Origin: Kitasatospora setae KM-6054
Lineage (GTDB): Bacteria > Actinomycetota > Actinomycetes > Streptomycetales > Streptomycetaceae
Reading direction: 5' to 3'
Length of the DNA: 64,000 bases
Assembly: GCF_000269985.1 (NCBI RefSeq)
Contig: NC_016109.1
Span: 3,844,001 to 3,908,000, forward strand
A program made the position numbers and the translations under genes. Below are positions 27,813-36,592 of this stretch, piece by piece; position 1 is the stretch's first letter; every line of letters starts with the position of its first letter. The notes below the pieces were generated by a model. The model did not search any database and was not told the origin of the DNA. It saw only the letters and a list, made by a program, of their open reading frames with translations.

Positions 27813-28637
27813 ATGGCAGCGAGCGACACGCCGTCGTCCCGGGGCCGGTCGGTCCGGCCGGTGGGGACGATCACCCGGGGCACCACCAACACCAACCGGC
27901 TGCGGCGGATGGACCGCTGGATCGCGTACACCGCGGGCCGGGCGCTGCGGGCGGCGGTCGAGCCGCCGGTCGCGGTCGACCTGGGGTACGGCGCGGCGCC
28001 GTGGACGGCGGTGGAGCTGTCGGCGCGGCTGCGGGCGGTGCGGGCGGACGTCCGGGTGGTCGGGATCGAGATCGACCCGGCCCGGGTGGCGGCGGCGCTG
28101 CCGATGGCCGAGCCGCCGCTGCTGGAGTTCCGCCGCGGCGGCTTCGAGGTGCCGCTGGACGGCGGGCGGCGGGCTCAGCTGATCCGGGCGGCGAACGTGC
28201 TGCGGCAGTACGACGAGGACCAGGTCGCCGAGGTGTGGGCCCGGCTGTGCGGGCGGCTGGCGCCGGACGGGCTGCTGGTGGAGGGCACCTGCGACGAGGT
28301 CGGCCGGCGGCACGTCTGGGTGGCGCTCGGCCCGGAGGGGCCGCGCACGGTGACCTTCGCGGCCCGGCTGGCCGGCCTGGAGCGGCCGTCCGACCTGGCC
28401 GAGCGGCTGCCGAAGGCGCTGATCCACCACAACGTGCCGGGGCGCCCGGTGCACTCCTTCCTGCGCGACTTCGACCGGGCCTGGGCGGCGGCCGCGCCGC
28501 TGGGCGCGTTCGGGGCCCGGCAGCGCTGGGCGGCGGCCTGCGCGGCGCTGGCCGCGGACTGGCCGCTGCGGGACGGGCCGGTCCGGCGGCGGCAGGGCGA
28601 GCTGACGGTGGACTGGGCCGCGCTGGCCCCGCGCTGA
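27813..28637 (+). CDS. class I SAM-dependent methyltransferase-like protein
   Basis: About 274 residues, Rossmann fold. VAVDLGYGAAPWTAVELSAR resembles motif I and VRVVGIEIDPARV the acidic end of beta-2. NVLRQYDEDQVAEVWARLCGRLAPDGLLVEGT matches motifs IV-V. Substrate unknown. The gene is divergent from mshA. The start is uncertain: ATG at 27813 is used, and GTG at 27807 and ATG at 27777 are in frame, with no strong ribosome site for any of them. Confidence 0.78.
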   Translation: MAASDTPSSRGRSVRPVGTITRGTTNTNRLRRMDRWIAYTAGRALRAAVEPPVAVDLGYGAAPWTAVELSARLRAVRADVRVVGIEIDPARVAAALPMAEPPLLEFRRGGFEVPLDGGRRAQLIRAANVLRQYDEDQVAEVWARLCGRLAPDGLLVEGTCDEVGRRHVWVALGPEGPRTVTFAARLAGLERPSDLAERLPKALIHHNVPGRPVHSFLRDFDRAWAAAAPLGAFGARQRWAAACAALAADWPLRDGPVRRRQGELTVDWAALAPR

Positions 28638-28644
28638 GCGGCGC

Positions 28645-28661
28645 GCCGTCCCCCGGACGGC
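28645..28661 (+). terminator. small hairpin after methyltransferase gene
   Basis: GCCGTCC-CCC-GGACGGC forms a 7-bp perfect stem, seven bases after the stop codon. Short but GC-only; a weak terminator candidate. Confidence 0.4.
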
Positions 28662-28890
28662 CCCGCCCGTCCGCACATCCGTTCGGCCATTCACTCGAAC
28701 GAGTTATCGAATTCCTCTGGCGTGTTGACGCTCCCTCAGGCCACCATGGAGCCGTTCGGAGGACGGTTTTCGGACGGCTGTTGGCGCGGCCGCCCGGGCA
28801 CCCTCCCGTCCGCACGCCCCGACCACCACGGCAGCGAAGGCACCAACGGAACCAAGCGCACCAACAGCAACCGCACCAGCACGGGCGCGT

Positions 28891-29406
28891 TCAGCCCAGG
28901 GCCCGCTCGAAGGCCCGGTACGCGTCCGCGCCGAACAGCACGAACCGCACCTCGTCCAGGTCCGGGGCCGCTTCGGTCACGGCCGCCAGGGCGATCCGCG
29001 CGGCGTCCTCCAGCGGCCAGCCGAAGATTCCGGCCGAGATCGCAGGGAAGGCCACCGTCCGCGCCCCCAGTCCGACCGCGACCCGAAGGGACTCCCGATA
29101 GCAGGACGCCAGTAGCGCCGCGCGCTCCGGGTAGTCGTCCGCCCGGTACACCGGGCCGACGGTGTGCACCACCCAGCGGGCCGGCAGTCGCCCCGCCGTG
29201 GTCGCCACGGCCCGGCCGGTCGGCAGGCCCTTGCCGTAGTGCGAGGCGCGCAGCCGGCGGCACTCGGCCAGGATCTCCGGTCCGCCCCTGCGGTGGATCG
29301 CCCCGTCCACCCCGCCACCGCCCAACAGCGAGCCGTTCGCGGCGTTCACCACCGCGTCCACCCGCTGTTCCGTGATGTCACCCTGCACCAAAGTGATCTG
29401 CGTCAC
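28891..29406 (-). CDS. macro-domain O-acetyl-ADP-ribose deacetylase
   Basis: 171 residues, a single macro domain. The binding loops are clear: VNAANGSLLGGGGVDGAIHRRGG (ADP-ribose and catalytic Asn/Asp), VVHTVGPVYR and AFPAISAGIFGWP. It probably removes acetyl or ADP-ribosyl groups (MacroD/YmdB type). GTG at 29406 is used because GGAGGGG lies nine bases upstream; the longer frame to 29499 is basic noise. It is divergent from the phosphatase gene. Confidence 0.9.
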   Translation of the reverse strand: MTQITLVQGDITEQRVDAVVNAANGSLLGGGGVDGAIHRRGGPEILAECRRLRASHYGKGLPTGRAVATTAGRLPARWVVHTVGPVYRADDYPERAALLASCYRESLRVAVGLGARTVAFPAISAGIFGWPLEDAARIALAAVTEAAPDLDEVRFVLFGADAYRAFERALG

Positions 29407-29633
29407 CGCGACACCCCTCCGGTCGATTCCGGTCCTCCGATGGCGAAAGCCTGCGGAAACCCTAGGCAAAGCCGCCACCAGACGCGTGGCAATAACCACA
29501 TCGGCGCCGCCCGGTCGAAGAAATCCACGGAGATCACGTTATGGTCGCGGGAAGCCCCACGATGCCCGGTGCCGCCCGGGCACTGCGGACGGACACCAGC
29601 CGTTGGTCCGTCGGGGAAAGGAAGGACCGACCG

Positions 29634-31082
29634 ATGCCCGCTACGGGAGACGGGCGGGCACCCGACGCGACCAGCAGCGCCGGTACCGCCGAACGCAGCC
29701 GCAGCCGCCGCGCCCACAGCGCACCGCGGCCCGGCCAGGGCGCCGCCCAGGCCGCCGGCCCGGCGCCGATACCGCATCCGCGCAGCACCCCGGCCGCCGC
29801 CGAACCCGCCCGGCCCGCCGCCGACTTCCGGGTCCTGGTGGTCGAGGCCGACGGCCCCGGGCACACCCTGTTCGACTCGCTCGCCGCCGAGTTGGGGCTA
29901 CACGCCGAACTGCACCGGGTCGACGGCATCCGCGAGGCCCTGGCCGCGCTGCCCCCGCCGCCCGGCAGCGGCCGGCGCGGACAGCGCCCGCCCGACTTCC
30001 AGTGCGTCCTGCTCGACCTCGGCACGCCCGACGAGCCCTCCGGCGACCCGTCCGACGACTCCTCCGACGGGCTGGACGGGCTGCGCGAACTGCTGCTGCG
30101 CGCCCCGCACACCGCCGTCGTGGTGCTCACCGACGCCGCCGGGGCCGAACTCGGCGCTGCCGCGGTCGCCGCCGGCGCCCAGGACTTCCTGCTCCGGCAG
30201 GACACCGGCGGCCCGCTGCTGGCCCGCGCCCTGCGCTACGCGGTGGAGCGCAAGCGCGCCGACGAGTCGCAGCGCCGGCTGGTCGAGGCCGAGATCCGCG
30301 GCCAGGAGAACGCCCGGCTCCAGCGCCACCTGCTGCCCACCCCGCTGCTGGACGGCGCCGGCCTCGCCTTCACCCGCCGCTACCGGCCCGGCCGCCGCCG
30401 CGCCCTGCTCGGCGGCGACTTCTACGACGCCGTCCGCACCGAGGACGGCCGGGTGCACGTGGTGATCGGCGACGTCTGCGGCCACGGCCCCGACGAGGCC
30501 GCGCTCGGCGTCGCGCTGCGGATAGCGTGGCGCACCCTGGTGTTCGCCGGGCTGACCGGCCAGCACCTGCTCACCACCCTGCAGCACGTGCTGGAGCACG
30601 AGCGCCGCAGCGACGAGATCTTCGCGACCCTGTGCATGGTCGTGCTGGACGCCCCGGACGCGCAGGGCGGCCCCGAGTCCGCCGAGCTGTACCTCGCCGG
30701 GCACCCCGCGCCGCTGCTGCTCGCCCCCGACGGCCCGCCCGTCCTGCTCCCGCTCGACCAGGCCGGCCCCGCGCTCGGCCTGCTGCCCTGCGACGCGACG
30801 CACACGGCCTGGCCCGCGCTGCGGATCGACCTCTCCGCCGGCTGGCGGCTGCTGATGTACACCGACGGCCTGGTCGAGGGCAAGGTCGGCGCGGGCTCGC
30901 CGCGGCTGGGCCAGGAGGGCCTGATCGAGCTGATCGCCGACCACCAGGCCGCCGGGCTGACCCGCGGCCGGCTGGTCGACTCCGCGATCGCCGAGGTCGA
31001 GGAGCTGAACGGCGGCGCGCTCACCGACGACGTCGCGGTGCTGCTGCTGGAGCGCAACCCGCTGCCGGTCATCATGGGCTGA
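29634..31082 (+). CDS. SpoIIE-type PP2C phosphatase with receiver-like domain
   Basis: About 482 residues. A disordered Ala/Arg/Pro-rich head (1-60) is followed by a receiver-like domain (about 62-195: FRVLVVEADGPGHTLFDSLAAELG... FQCVLLDLGTPDEP, with a possible acceptor Asp). A coiled linker (RKRADESQRRLVEAEIRGQE) leads to a PP2C/SpoIIE domain (LLGGDFYDAV, VVIGDVCGHGPDEA, YTDGLVEG, LTDDVAVLLLE) with all metal aspartates. Such proteins dephosphorylate anti-sigma antagonists in partner-switching stress pathways. No antagonist gene is adjacent. ATG at 29634 with AAGGAAGGA upstream. Confidence 0.9.
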   Translation: MPATGDGRAPDATSSAGTAERSRSRRAHSAPRPGQGAAQAAGPAPIPHPRSTPAAAEPARPAADFRVLVVEADGPGHTLFDSLAAELGLHAELHRVDGIREALAALPPPPGSGRRGQRPPDFQCVLLDLGTPDEPSGDPSDDSSDGLDGLRELLLRAPHTAVVVLTDAAGAELGAAAVAAGAQDFLLRQDTGGPLLARALRYAVERKRADESQRRLVEAEIRGQENARLQRHLLPTPLLDGAGLAFTRRYRPGRRRALLGGDFYDAVRTEDGRVHVVIGDVCGHGPDEAALGVALRIAWRTLVFAGLTGQHLLTTLQHVLEHERRSDEIFATLCMVVLDAPDAQGGPESAELYLAGHPAPLLLAPDGPPVLLPLDQAGPALGLLPCDATHTAWPALRIDLSAGWRLLMYTDGLVEGKVGAGSPRLGQEGLIELIADHQAAGLTRGRLVDSAIAEVEELNGGALTDDVAVLLLERNPLPVIMG

Positions 31083-31114
31083 GCCGGCCGTCCGGGCCCT
31101 GCGGCCCGAACGCG

Positions 31115-31152
31115 GGAAGGGCGGCCCCCGGTGCTCCGGGGGCCGCCCTTCC
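31115..31152. terminator. bidirectional hairpin terminator
   Basis: A perfect 17-bp stem (GGAAGGGCGGCCCCCGG and its complement) with loop TGCT lies between the convergent phosphatase and DUF2516 genes. Confidence 0.9.
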
Positions 31153-31178
31153 GCTCGTGCTCCTCGTGGTCCTCGTGC

Positions 31179-31541
31179 TCACCAGGGGCCGTACGGGCCC
31201 TGGTTGCTCCGCCCGCCGCGGCCGCGGCCGTCGGTCAGCAGCTTGATCGCGGGGCGGACGTCCACCACGTAGACGATCGCGGCGACCAGGCCCGCCAGCG
31301 TCAGCAGGCCGGTGACCGGGTTGGCGCCGAAGACCAGGTCGCAGACCAGCGCCAGGGCCAGGATGATCACCCAGAAGCCCTTGGTCTTCTTGTCGGCGGC
31401 CCGGTACGCGTCCTCCCGCCGGAACACCGCGTCGCCGAGCGCGAACACCTTGAAGCAGATGATCGCCGTGGCGATCCACCAGAACGGGTTCAGGAGGTCG
31501 ACGTACAGGATCAACCGGGGCTCCTCACTCTCTACTTCCAT
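31179..31541 (-). CDS. DUF2516 membrane protein
   Basis: 120 residues with three hydrophobic helices (DLLNPFWWIATAIICFKVFALGDAV, GFWVIILALALVCDLVFGA, TGLLTLAGLVAAIVYVVDVRPAI) and a short basic Gly/Arg tail. The pattern fits the actinobacterial DUF2516 family of unknown function. It is followed upstream by an HBHA-like gene and an XRE regulator on the same strand, a group conserved in streptomycetes. ATG at 31541. Confidence 0.82.
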   Translation of the reverse strand: MEVESEEPRLILYVDLLNPFWWIATAIICFKVFALGDAVFRREDAYRAADKKTKGFWVIILALALVCDLVFGANPVTGLLTLAGLVAAIVYVVDVRPAIKLLTDGRGRGGRSNQGPYGPW

Positions 31542-31616
31542 CCTGGCACGGACACCGCAGCAGTCAACGGCCCCCGTCGGCGCGGCGTTCCCGCACCGCC
31601 CGCACCGGCCTCCGGG

Positions 31617-32177
31617 TCACTCGGCCTTCGGCGCGGCGCTCTTCCGGGGCCGGGGCGCCTTCTTCGCGGCCGGCTTCGACCCGGCGGGCGCCTCGTCCAC
31701 CGCGACCTCGGCGACCACGACCTCGGCGACCACGACCTCCTCGACGACCTCCGCCTCGTCCTCGGCGGCGGCCGGCCCGTCGGCGTCGGCCTTCGGGGCG
31801 GCCGAGGCGGCGTCGACCACGGTGCGGCCGCGGACCGCCAGTTCGTCGTAGACCTCCTTGGCCTTCACCGCGAACTCCAGCGCCCGGCCGACCTGCTGCA
31901 TCGCGAACTCCTGCGCCTTGGCCTGGAGTTCCTTCACGTCGGTGGGCAGCGCGGTGACCGCCTCGGTGACCTTCGCCTGCGCCCCGGCCAGCGCGGTGCC
32001 CGCCTCCTGCAGCGCGGCGGCGGCCTTCTCCTGGGTGCCCTTGCGGTCCGCCGCGAGCGCCTCCAGCTGGGCCGGCACCTCGCGGAGCTTCTCGTACGCC
32101 AGGTCGCCGGCGCCGGCCAGCGCGTACAGCGGGGTCGGGTCGGTCAGGGTCTTCTTGAGCTCGTCGCTGATCGGCAT
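31617..32177 (-). CDS. HBHA-like coiled-coil protein
   Basis: 186 residues. The N-terminal 120 residues are a continuous amphipathic helix (LREVPAQLEALAADRKGTQEKAAAAL, AQAKVTEAVTALPTDVKELQ), like mycobacterial heparin-binding haemagglutinin. An acidic valine-rich repeat follows (VVEEVVVAEVVVAEVAVDE), encoded by a short tandem DNA repeat. The tail is a Lys/Pro/Ala run (KKAPRPRKSAAPKAE) like the HBHA lectin tail. In streptomycetes such proteins may act in membrane or cell-envelope organisation; adhesion is not implied. ATG at 32177. Confidence 0.8.
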   Translation of the reverse strand: MPISDELKKTLTDPTPLYALAGAGDLAYEKLREVPAQLEALAADRKGTQEKAAAALQEAGTALAGAQAKVTEAVTALPTDVKELQAKAQEFAMQQVGRALEFAVKAKEVYDELAVRGRTVVDAASAAPKADADGPAAAEDEAEVVEEVVVAEVVVAEVAVDEAPAGSKPAAKKAPRPRKSAAPKAE

Positions 32178-32277
32178 GTCGGGTCCTCCCGGTCGGGGTG
32201 CCGCCGCGCGGTCGGGTCGTACCCGGCCTCGGTCACGCGGGTCTGTCTCGTTCTGGCCCGGTCGCCCGGGGTCTCGC

Positions 32278-32664
32278 TCACGCGGAGCCGCTCGGCCGCC
32301 CCGCCCGGTTCTCCCGGTTCTCCTGGTTCTCCTGCAGGAACGCCTCGTACACCGACAGCAGCGCCTGCTTCTGCCGCTCGCCGATCAGCGGATCGGCCAG
32401 GATCGCCGCGCGCAGCCCCGGCCCCTCCTCGCCCCGCTCCTCCAGGATCCCGGCCTGCACGTACAGCGTCTCCGCCGAGATCCGCAACGCCTTGGCGATC
32501 TGCTGGAGGATCTCCGCGCTGGGCTTGCGCAGCCCGCGCTCGATCTGGCTCAGGTACGGATTGGACACCCCGGCCACCTCGGCGAGCTGCCGCAGCGAGT
32601 ACTGCGCGCTCCGCCGCTGCTCCCGGATGTACTCGCCGAGCGAGCCCACGTTCAGTGACGCCAT
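32278..32664 (-). CDS. XRE-family HTH transcriptional regulator
   Basis: 128 residues. A Cro/C1 helix-turn-helix occupies residues about 8-66 (LGEYIREQRRSAQYSLRQLAEVAGVSNPYLSQIERGLRKPSAEILQQIAKAL), with a helical C-terminal part ending in a polar QENQENREN tail. ATG at 32664 is chosen over an upstream in-frame ATG that lies inside the operator. A nested palindrome directly upstream suggests autoregulation. It probably controls the HBHA-like and DUF2516 genes downstream (inference from gene order). Confidence 0.9.
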   Translation of the reverse strand: MASLNVGSLGEYIREQRRSAQYSLRQLAEVAGVSNPYLSQIERGLRKPSAEILQQIAKALRISAETLYVQAGILEERGEEGPGLRAAILADPLIGERQKQALLSVYEAFLQENQENRENRAGRPSGSA

Positions 32665-32668
32665 GCGG

Positions 32669-32708
32669 GCAGTCTGCACCGGACCGCTTGCAATTGCAAG
32701 CAGACTGC
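32669..32708. promoter_or_regulatory. nested palindromic operator upstream of XRE gene
   Basis: GCTTGCAATTGCAAGC (32686-32701) is a perfect 16-bp palindrome. Its right end overlaps GCAGACTGC (32700-32708), which is the complement of GCAGTCTGC at 32669-32677, so two dyads are interleaved. The site starts five bases upstream of the XRE start codon. TTGCAATTGCAA is AT-rich for this genome, which fits a promoter/operator overlap. Confidence 0.65.
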
Positions 32709-32782
32709 TAGCATCGACGTCCGGCGCCGGGCGGGCCCGTGCGGCTGCGGCCCCGGACCGCAGCCGAGCCGTCGCGCCGTCG

Positions 32783-33811
32783 TCACGCCGCCGCGCGCTC
32801 GACCGGTGGCCGGCGCCGCAGTTCGCGCCGGCGGACGGCCGGGGGCTGGTAGGCCATGTCGAGCGTGCCGGCGTCCGTGCCGGGCGGCACGATGGCGTCG
32901 ATCCGGTCCAGGACCTCGTCCGGGAGCGTGACGTCGGCGCCCGCGAGCAGATCGTCCAGGTGCGCCATGGTGCGCGGCCCGAGGAGCGCGGACGTGACGC
33001 CGGGGTGGGCGAGCACGAAACCCATCGCCAGGTGGGTCAGCGGCAGGCCCGCCTCTTCGGCGAGCGGGATGAGCTGCTCGACGACGTCGAGCCGCCGGTC
33101 GTCCTTGAGGTGCTGGAAGCCGTACTGCGAGCGGTGCGTCGCGGCCGGCCGGCCCTTGCGGTAGCGCCCGGTCAGCAGCCCGCCGCCGAGCGGCGACCAG
33201 ACCAGCGTGCCCATGCCGAACTCCTGGGCCACCGGGAGCACTTCGCGCTCGATGCCCCGGTTGAGGATCGAGTACACCGGCTGCTCGGTGCGCGGCCGGG
33301 CCAGGCCGCGCCGCTCGGCGACCCAGTGGGCGCGCACCAGCTCGGAGGCCGGCATCGCCGACGTGCCGAAGGCGCGGATCTTGCCGGCCCGCTGCAGGTC
33401 GGTGAGGACCCCGAGCGTCTCCTCGATGTCGGTGTCGGGGTCCGGGCGGTGAATCTGGTAGAGGTCGATGTAGTCGGTGTCGAGGCGGCGCAGCGAGTCC
33501 TCCAGCGCACGCACCAGCCAACGCCGGGACGCGCCTTGGTGGTTGGGCTCGTCGCCCATCGGGTTCCCGGCCTTCGTCGCGAGCACGACGTCGGCCCGGC
33601 GGCCCTTCAGCGCGCGGCCGACGATCTCCTCCGACTCGCCGCGCGCGTACATGTCGGCCGTGTCGACGAGGTTGATGCCGGCGTCCAGGGCCCGGTGGAT
33701 GATCCGGACGCAGTCGTCGTGGTCGGGGTTGCCGATGGCGCCGAACATCATGGCGCCCAGAGCGTAGGGGCTCACCTTGATCCCGGTCCTGCCGAGGCCG
33801 CGGTAACGCAT
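32783..33811 (-). CDS. aldo/keto reductase
   Basis: 342 residues, (beta/alpha)8 NADPH-dependent reductase of the AKR12/13-like group. The tetrad is visible: Asp in NLVDTADMY, Tyr in ADMYARGESEE, Lys in VLATKAGNP and His in YQIHRPDPD. The C-terminal region PGVTSALLGPRTMAHLDDLL is typical of cofactor binding. ATG at 33811 with GGAGAG upstream. The gene is divergent from an AraC-type regulator, which probably controls it. Substrate unknown. Confidence 0.92.
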   Translation of the reverse strand: MRYRGLGRTGIKVSPYALGAMMFGAIGNPDHDDCVRIIHRALDAGINLVDTADMYARGESEEIVGRALKGRRADVVLATKAGNPMGDEPNHQGASRRWLVRALEDSLRRLDTDYIDLYQIHRPDPDTDIEETLGVLTDLQRAGKIRAFGTSAMPASELVRAHWVAERRGLARPRTEQPVYSILNRGIEREVLPVAQEFGMGTLVWSPLGGGLLTGRYRKGRPAATHRSQYGFQHLKDDRRLDVVEQLIPLAEEAGLPLTHLAMGFVLAHPGVTSALLGPRTMAHLDDLLAGADVTLPDEVLDRIDAIVPPGTDAGTLDMAYQPPAVRRRELRRRPPVERAAA

Positions 33812-33915
33812 GTTCTCTCCTGGGGTTCGTCATCGGGGTGCTGCCACCAGCCTGCCGAGGGGCGGACGGACTATGAATACTTGTGAGTCCCGTTTTTTTG
33901 CGCGAGAGTACGGCT

Positions 33916-34857
33916 GTGACTCCCGATCGACTCTCCGAAGCACTCGACCTGGTCGAAGTCCGCGGCGTCCTCACCGGCGGCATCGCGGCCCGCGGCGGAT
34001 GGCGGGGCCGCGGACCGCTCGCCGACCCGGTCAAGTTCTTCGCCCTCGTCAGCGGTCGGGCCCGCCTCACCACCGACGGGATCGACGAACCGGTCGACCT
34101 CGTGGCGGGCGACGTGGCGATCCTCACCGGCCGCTCCTGGGTCGCCTTCGAGGCCGGCCCGGAACCCCGCCAGGAGGTGCAGCCGGAATCCGACTTCTCC
34201 ACCGACCGCTTCGCCCGCTCCGACCGCGACGCCGACGACATCGTCATCGGCGGCTGCATCAACCTGAACGAAGCCGGCAGAACGCTCCTGCTGGAATCAC
34301 TGCCGCCCCTGGCCCACATCAGGCCGACCGGTGCCGACGACCGGCTCCCCGCCGCCCTGCTCCGCCTGTTCGACGAGGCGACCGCGCAGCGCCTCGGCTC
34401 GGCCTTCGCGATCCGGCAGTACGGCCAGCTGTTCCTGCTGGAACTGCTGCGGTCCTACGTCGACCAGTGCGCCCTGCCCTCCGGCTGGCTCCGGCTGCTC
34501 GTCGACGAACGACTGCGCCCCGCCCTCGACCTGCTGCACGACCGCCCCGGCCGCGCCTGGGGACTGGAGGAGCTGGCGCGGGCCGCCGCGATGTCCCGGA
34601 CGACCTTCGCCGAACGGTTCCGGGAGGCGGCCGGCGTGCCACCACTGACCTACCTGGGACGGTGGCGCATGCTGCTCGCCCAACGCGCGCTCCGGGACGG
34701 CGACGCCCGCGTCGCGGCACTCGCCGAGGAACTGGGCTACGGATCGGAGAGCGCCTTCAGCACGGCGTTCAAACGGGTCGTCGGCGAGTCGCCGCTGCGC
34801 TACCGGTCCCGCGTGCGACAGGACGCCACCGGCCGCGTCCGGATCGAGACGCCCTGA
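33916..34857 (+). CDS. AraC-family transcriptional regulator with cupin domain
   Basis: About 313 residues. The N-terminal cupin (DPVKFFALVSGRARLTTDG... DLVAGDVAILTGRSWVAFEAG) is an AraC_binding_2-type effector domain. The C-terminal tandem HTH is in PGRAWGLEELARAAAMSRTTFAERFREAAGVPPLTYLGRWRML and VAALAEELGYGSESAFSTAFKRVVGESP. GTG at 33916, with GAGAG seven bases before it, is preferred to GTG at 33883. Divergent from the aldo/keto reductase gene with about 100 bp between, so it is its likely regulator. Confidence 0.9.
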   Translation: MTPDRLSEALDLVEVRGVLTGGIAARGGWRGRGPLADPVKFFALVSGRARLTTDGIDEPVDLVAGDVAILTGRSWVAFEAGPEPRQEVQPESDFSTDRFARSDRDADDIVIGGCINLNEAGRTLLLESLPPLAHIRPTGADDRLPAALLRLFDEATAQRLGSAFAIRQYGQLFLLELLRSYVDQCALPSGWLRLLVDERLRPALDLLHDRPGRAWGLEELARAAAMSRTTFAERFREAAGVPPLTYLGRWRMLLAQRALRDGDARVAALAEELGYGSESAFSTAFKRVVGESPLRYRSRVRQDATGRVRIETP

Positions 34858-35058
34858 CACGTCGGCCCGGCCCGGCTGACCGGGGCGTCGAACGGCTTCG
34901 CGATCTCGTCGGACACCAGGGGCAGGGGATTGCACGCCGTCGACACCGACTTCATGCACGTGACCGTGCTCGCCCCCTGCTCCCGGCCCGACAGCACGCC
35001 GAGCCCCTGAGCCCGTCCGGTAGCGTCGGCCGTCCACGGGCGAGGAGGGGGCGGGGAG

Positions 35059-35682
35059 ATGGCGGCGGGACGGCGGGTCGGGGCGGTGCTGTGCGACCTG
35101 GACGGGGTGCTGCGGGTCTGGGGGGACTTGGCGGAGGTCGACCGGGTGCGGGGGCTGCCGCCGGGGACGGTGGGCGGGGCGGCGTTCCGGGCGGAGCGGT
35201 TGCTGCCCGCGGTGACGGGGCTGGTCAGTGACGAGGAGTGGCGGGCGGCGGTCGCGGCGGACCTGGTCGCGGTGTGCGGGTCGGCGGAGGCGGCGCGGGA
35301 GGCGGTGGCGGCCTGGGGCCGGCAGCCGTCGCAGGTGGACGCGGACGTGCTGGCGCTGGTCGCCGAGGTGCGGCGGGGCGGTGTCCCGGTGGTGCTGGTG
35401 TCCAACGGGACGACCCGGCTGGAGGCCGACCTGGCCGCGTGCGGGCTGGACGGCGCCGTGGACGCCGTCCTGAACACCGCCCGGTTCGGACACGCCAAGC
35501 CCGACCCCCGGGTGTACCTGGCGGCCGCCGGGCTGGCCGGCGTCCCGGTGGAGCGCTGCCTGTTCGTCGACGACTCGGCCGGGAACGTCGCCGCCGCGAC
35601 GGCGCTCGGCATGCACGGCCACCACCACGACGGGGCGACCGGGCTGCGCGCGGCGCTCGACGGCCACGGGCTGCTGGGCTGA
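35059..35682 (+). CDS. HAD-family hydrolase
   Basis: 207 residues. HAD motif I LCDLDGVLRV, motif II VLVSNGTT, motif III lysine in RFGHAKPDPRVY and motif IV LFVDDSAGNVAAATALGM are all intact. The small helical cap lies between residues 20 and 90. It is a subfamily IA phosphatase or dehalogenase; substrate unknown. ATG at 35059 with GGGGAG upstream. About 55 bp separate it from the next gene, so the two may be co-transcribed. Confidence 0.9.
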   Translation: MAAGRRVGAVLCDLDGVLRVWGDLAEVDRVRGLPPGTVGGAAFRAERLLPAVTGLVSDEEWRAAVAADLVAVCGSAEAAREAVAAWGRQPSQVDADVLALVAEVRRGGVPVVLVSNGTTRLEADLAACGLDGAVDAVLNTARFGHAKPDPRVYLAAAGLAGVPVERCLFVDDSAGNVAAATALGMHGHHHDGATGLRAALDGHGLLG

Positions 35683-35736
35683 GCGCCCGGCGAAATCATC
35701 TGCCGGGCCCGGGCCCGGCGTGCCACCATCCGGTGC

Positions 35737-36567
35737 ATGACGATCTTCCCCGGGTACGACGGCACCGCCCTGCACTACGAGCAACTGGGCGACGGCCCGG
35801 CCCTGTTGGCCGTCCCCGGCGGCCCCGGCATGGACGCCCGCTACCTCGGCACCCTCGGCGGGCTGGACGCGCGGCGGCGGCTGATCCGGTTCGACCCGCG
35901 GGGCTGCGGCCGGTCGGCGGCCCCGGCCGACCGGGCGAGCAGCGCGTTCGGTGCCCAGGCGGCCGACCTGGAGGCGCTCCGGGAGCACCTCGGGCTGGAC
36001 GCCCTCGACCTGCTCGGGCACTCGGCGGGTGCGCTCACCGTCCAGCGGTACGCGGCCGAATTCCCGCACCGGGTACGGTCATTGGTGCTGGTCACACCGG
36101 TCGGCCGGGCCGCCCGGGAGCCGGACGCGGCGGAGCTCGCCGCGCTCAGGGCGGCCCGGTCGGCCGAGCCCTGGTACCCGGACGCGGCGGCGGCGGACGC
36201 GCTGCTGGCCGCCGGCCCGGGCTCGGACCCGGAGCTGGTCCGGCGGATCACCCCGTTCTTCTGGGGCAGTTGGAACGAGACGGCCCGCGCCGAGGCGTTC
36301 AATCCCGCGCTGGCACCGGCCGCGCCCTGGATGCGGGACGCGTTCTACGCGGGCTCCGGCGCCGGACGGCCGGTGCCGGCGTCGGTGCCGGTGCTGGTGG
36401 TGGCCGGCGAGCGGGACGGCATGATCGGCACCGCGCCCGCGCGGCTGGCCGCCGACCTGCACCCCGGCGCCCGGCTCGCCGTCCTGCCCGGGGTCGGCCA
36501 CCGGCCGTGGGTGGAGCGGCCGGACGAGTTCGCCGAGCTGGTGGGCGGGTTCCTCGACCGGGCGTGA
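35737..36567 (+). CDS. alpha/beta-hydrolase (proline iminopeptidase-like)
   Basis: 276 residues. The oxyanion-hole motif is AVPGGPGMDARYL, the nucleophile elbow is LLGHSAGALTVQRYA, the acid is in VVAGERDGMIG and the base His is in LPGVGHRPWVE. FDPRGCGRSAAP is typical of the proline iminopeptidase/haloperoxidase group. The cap domain (about 125-190) has WNETARAEAFNPALAPAAPWM. It is probably a cytoplasmic peptidase or esterase. The next gene converges on it. Confidence 0.9.
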   Translation: MTIFPGYDGTALHYEQLGDGPALLAVPGGPGMDARYLGTLGGLDARRRLIRFDPRGCGRSAAPADRASSAFGAQAADLEALREHLGLDALDLLGHSAGALTVQRYAAEFPHRVRSLVLVTPVGRAAREPDAAELAALRAARSAEPWYPDAAAADALLAAGPGSDPELVRRITPFFWGSWNETARAEAFNPALAPAAPWMRDAFYAGSGAGRPVPASVPVLVVAGERDGMIGTAPARLAADLHPGARLAVLPGVGHRPWVERPDEFAELVGGFLDRA

Positions 36568-36592
36568 CGCGGCGCCCCGCGCGGCGCCCTCC

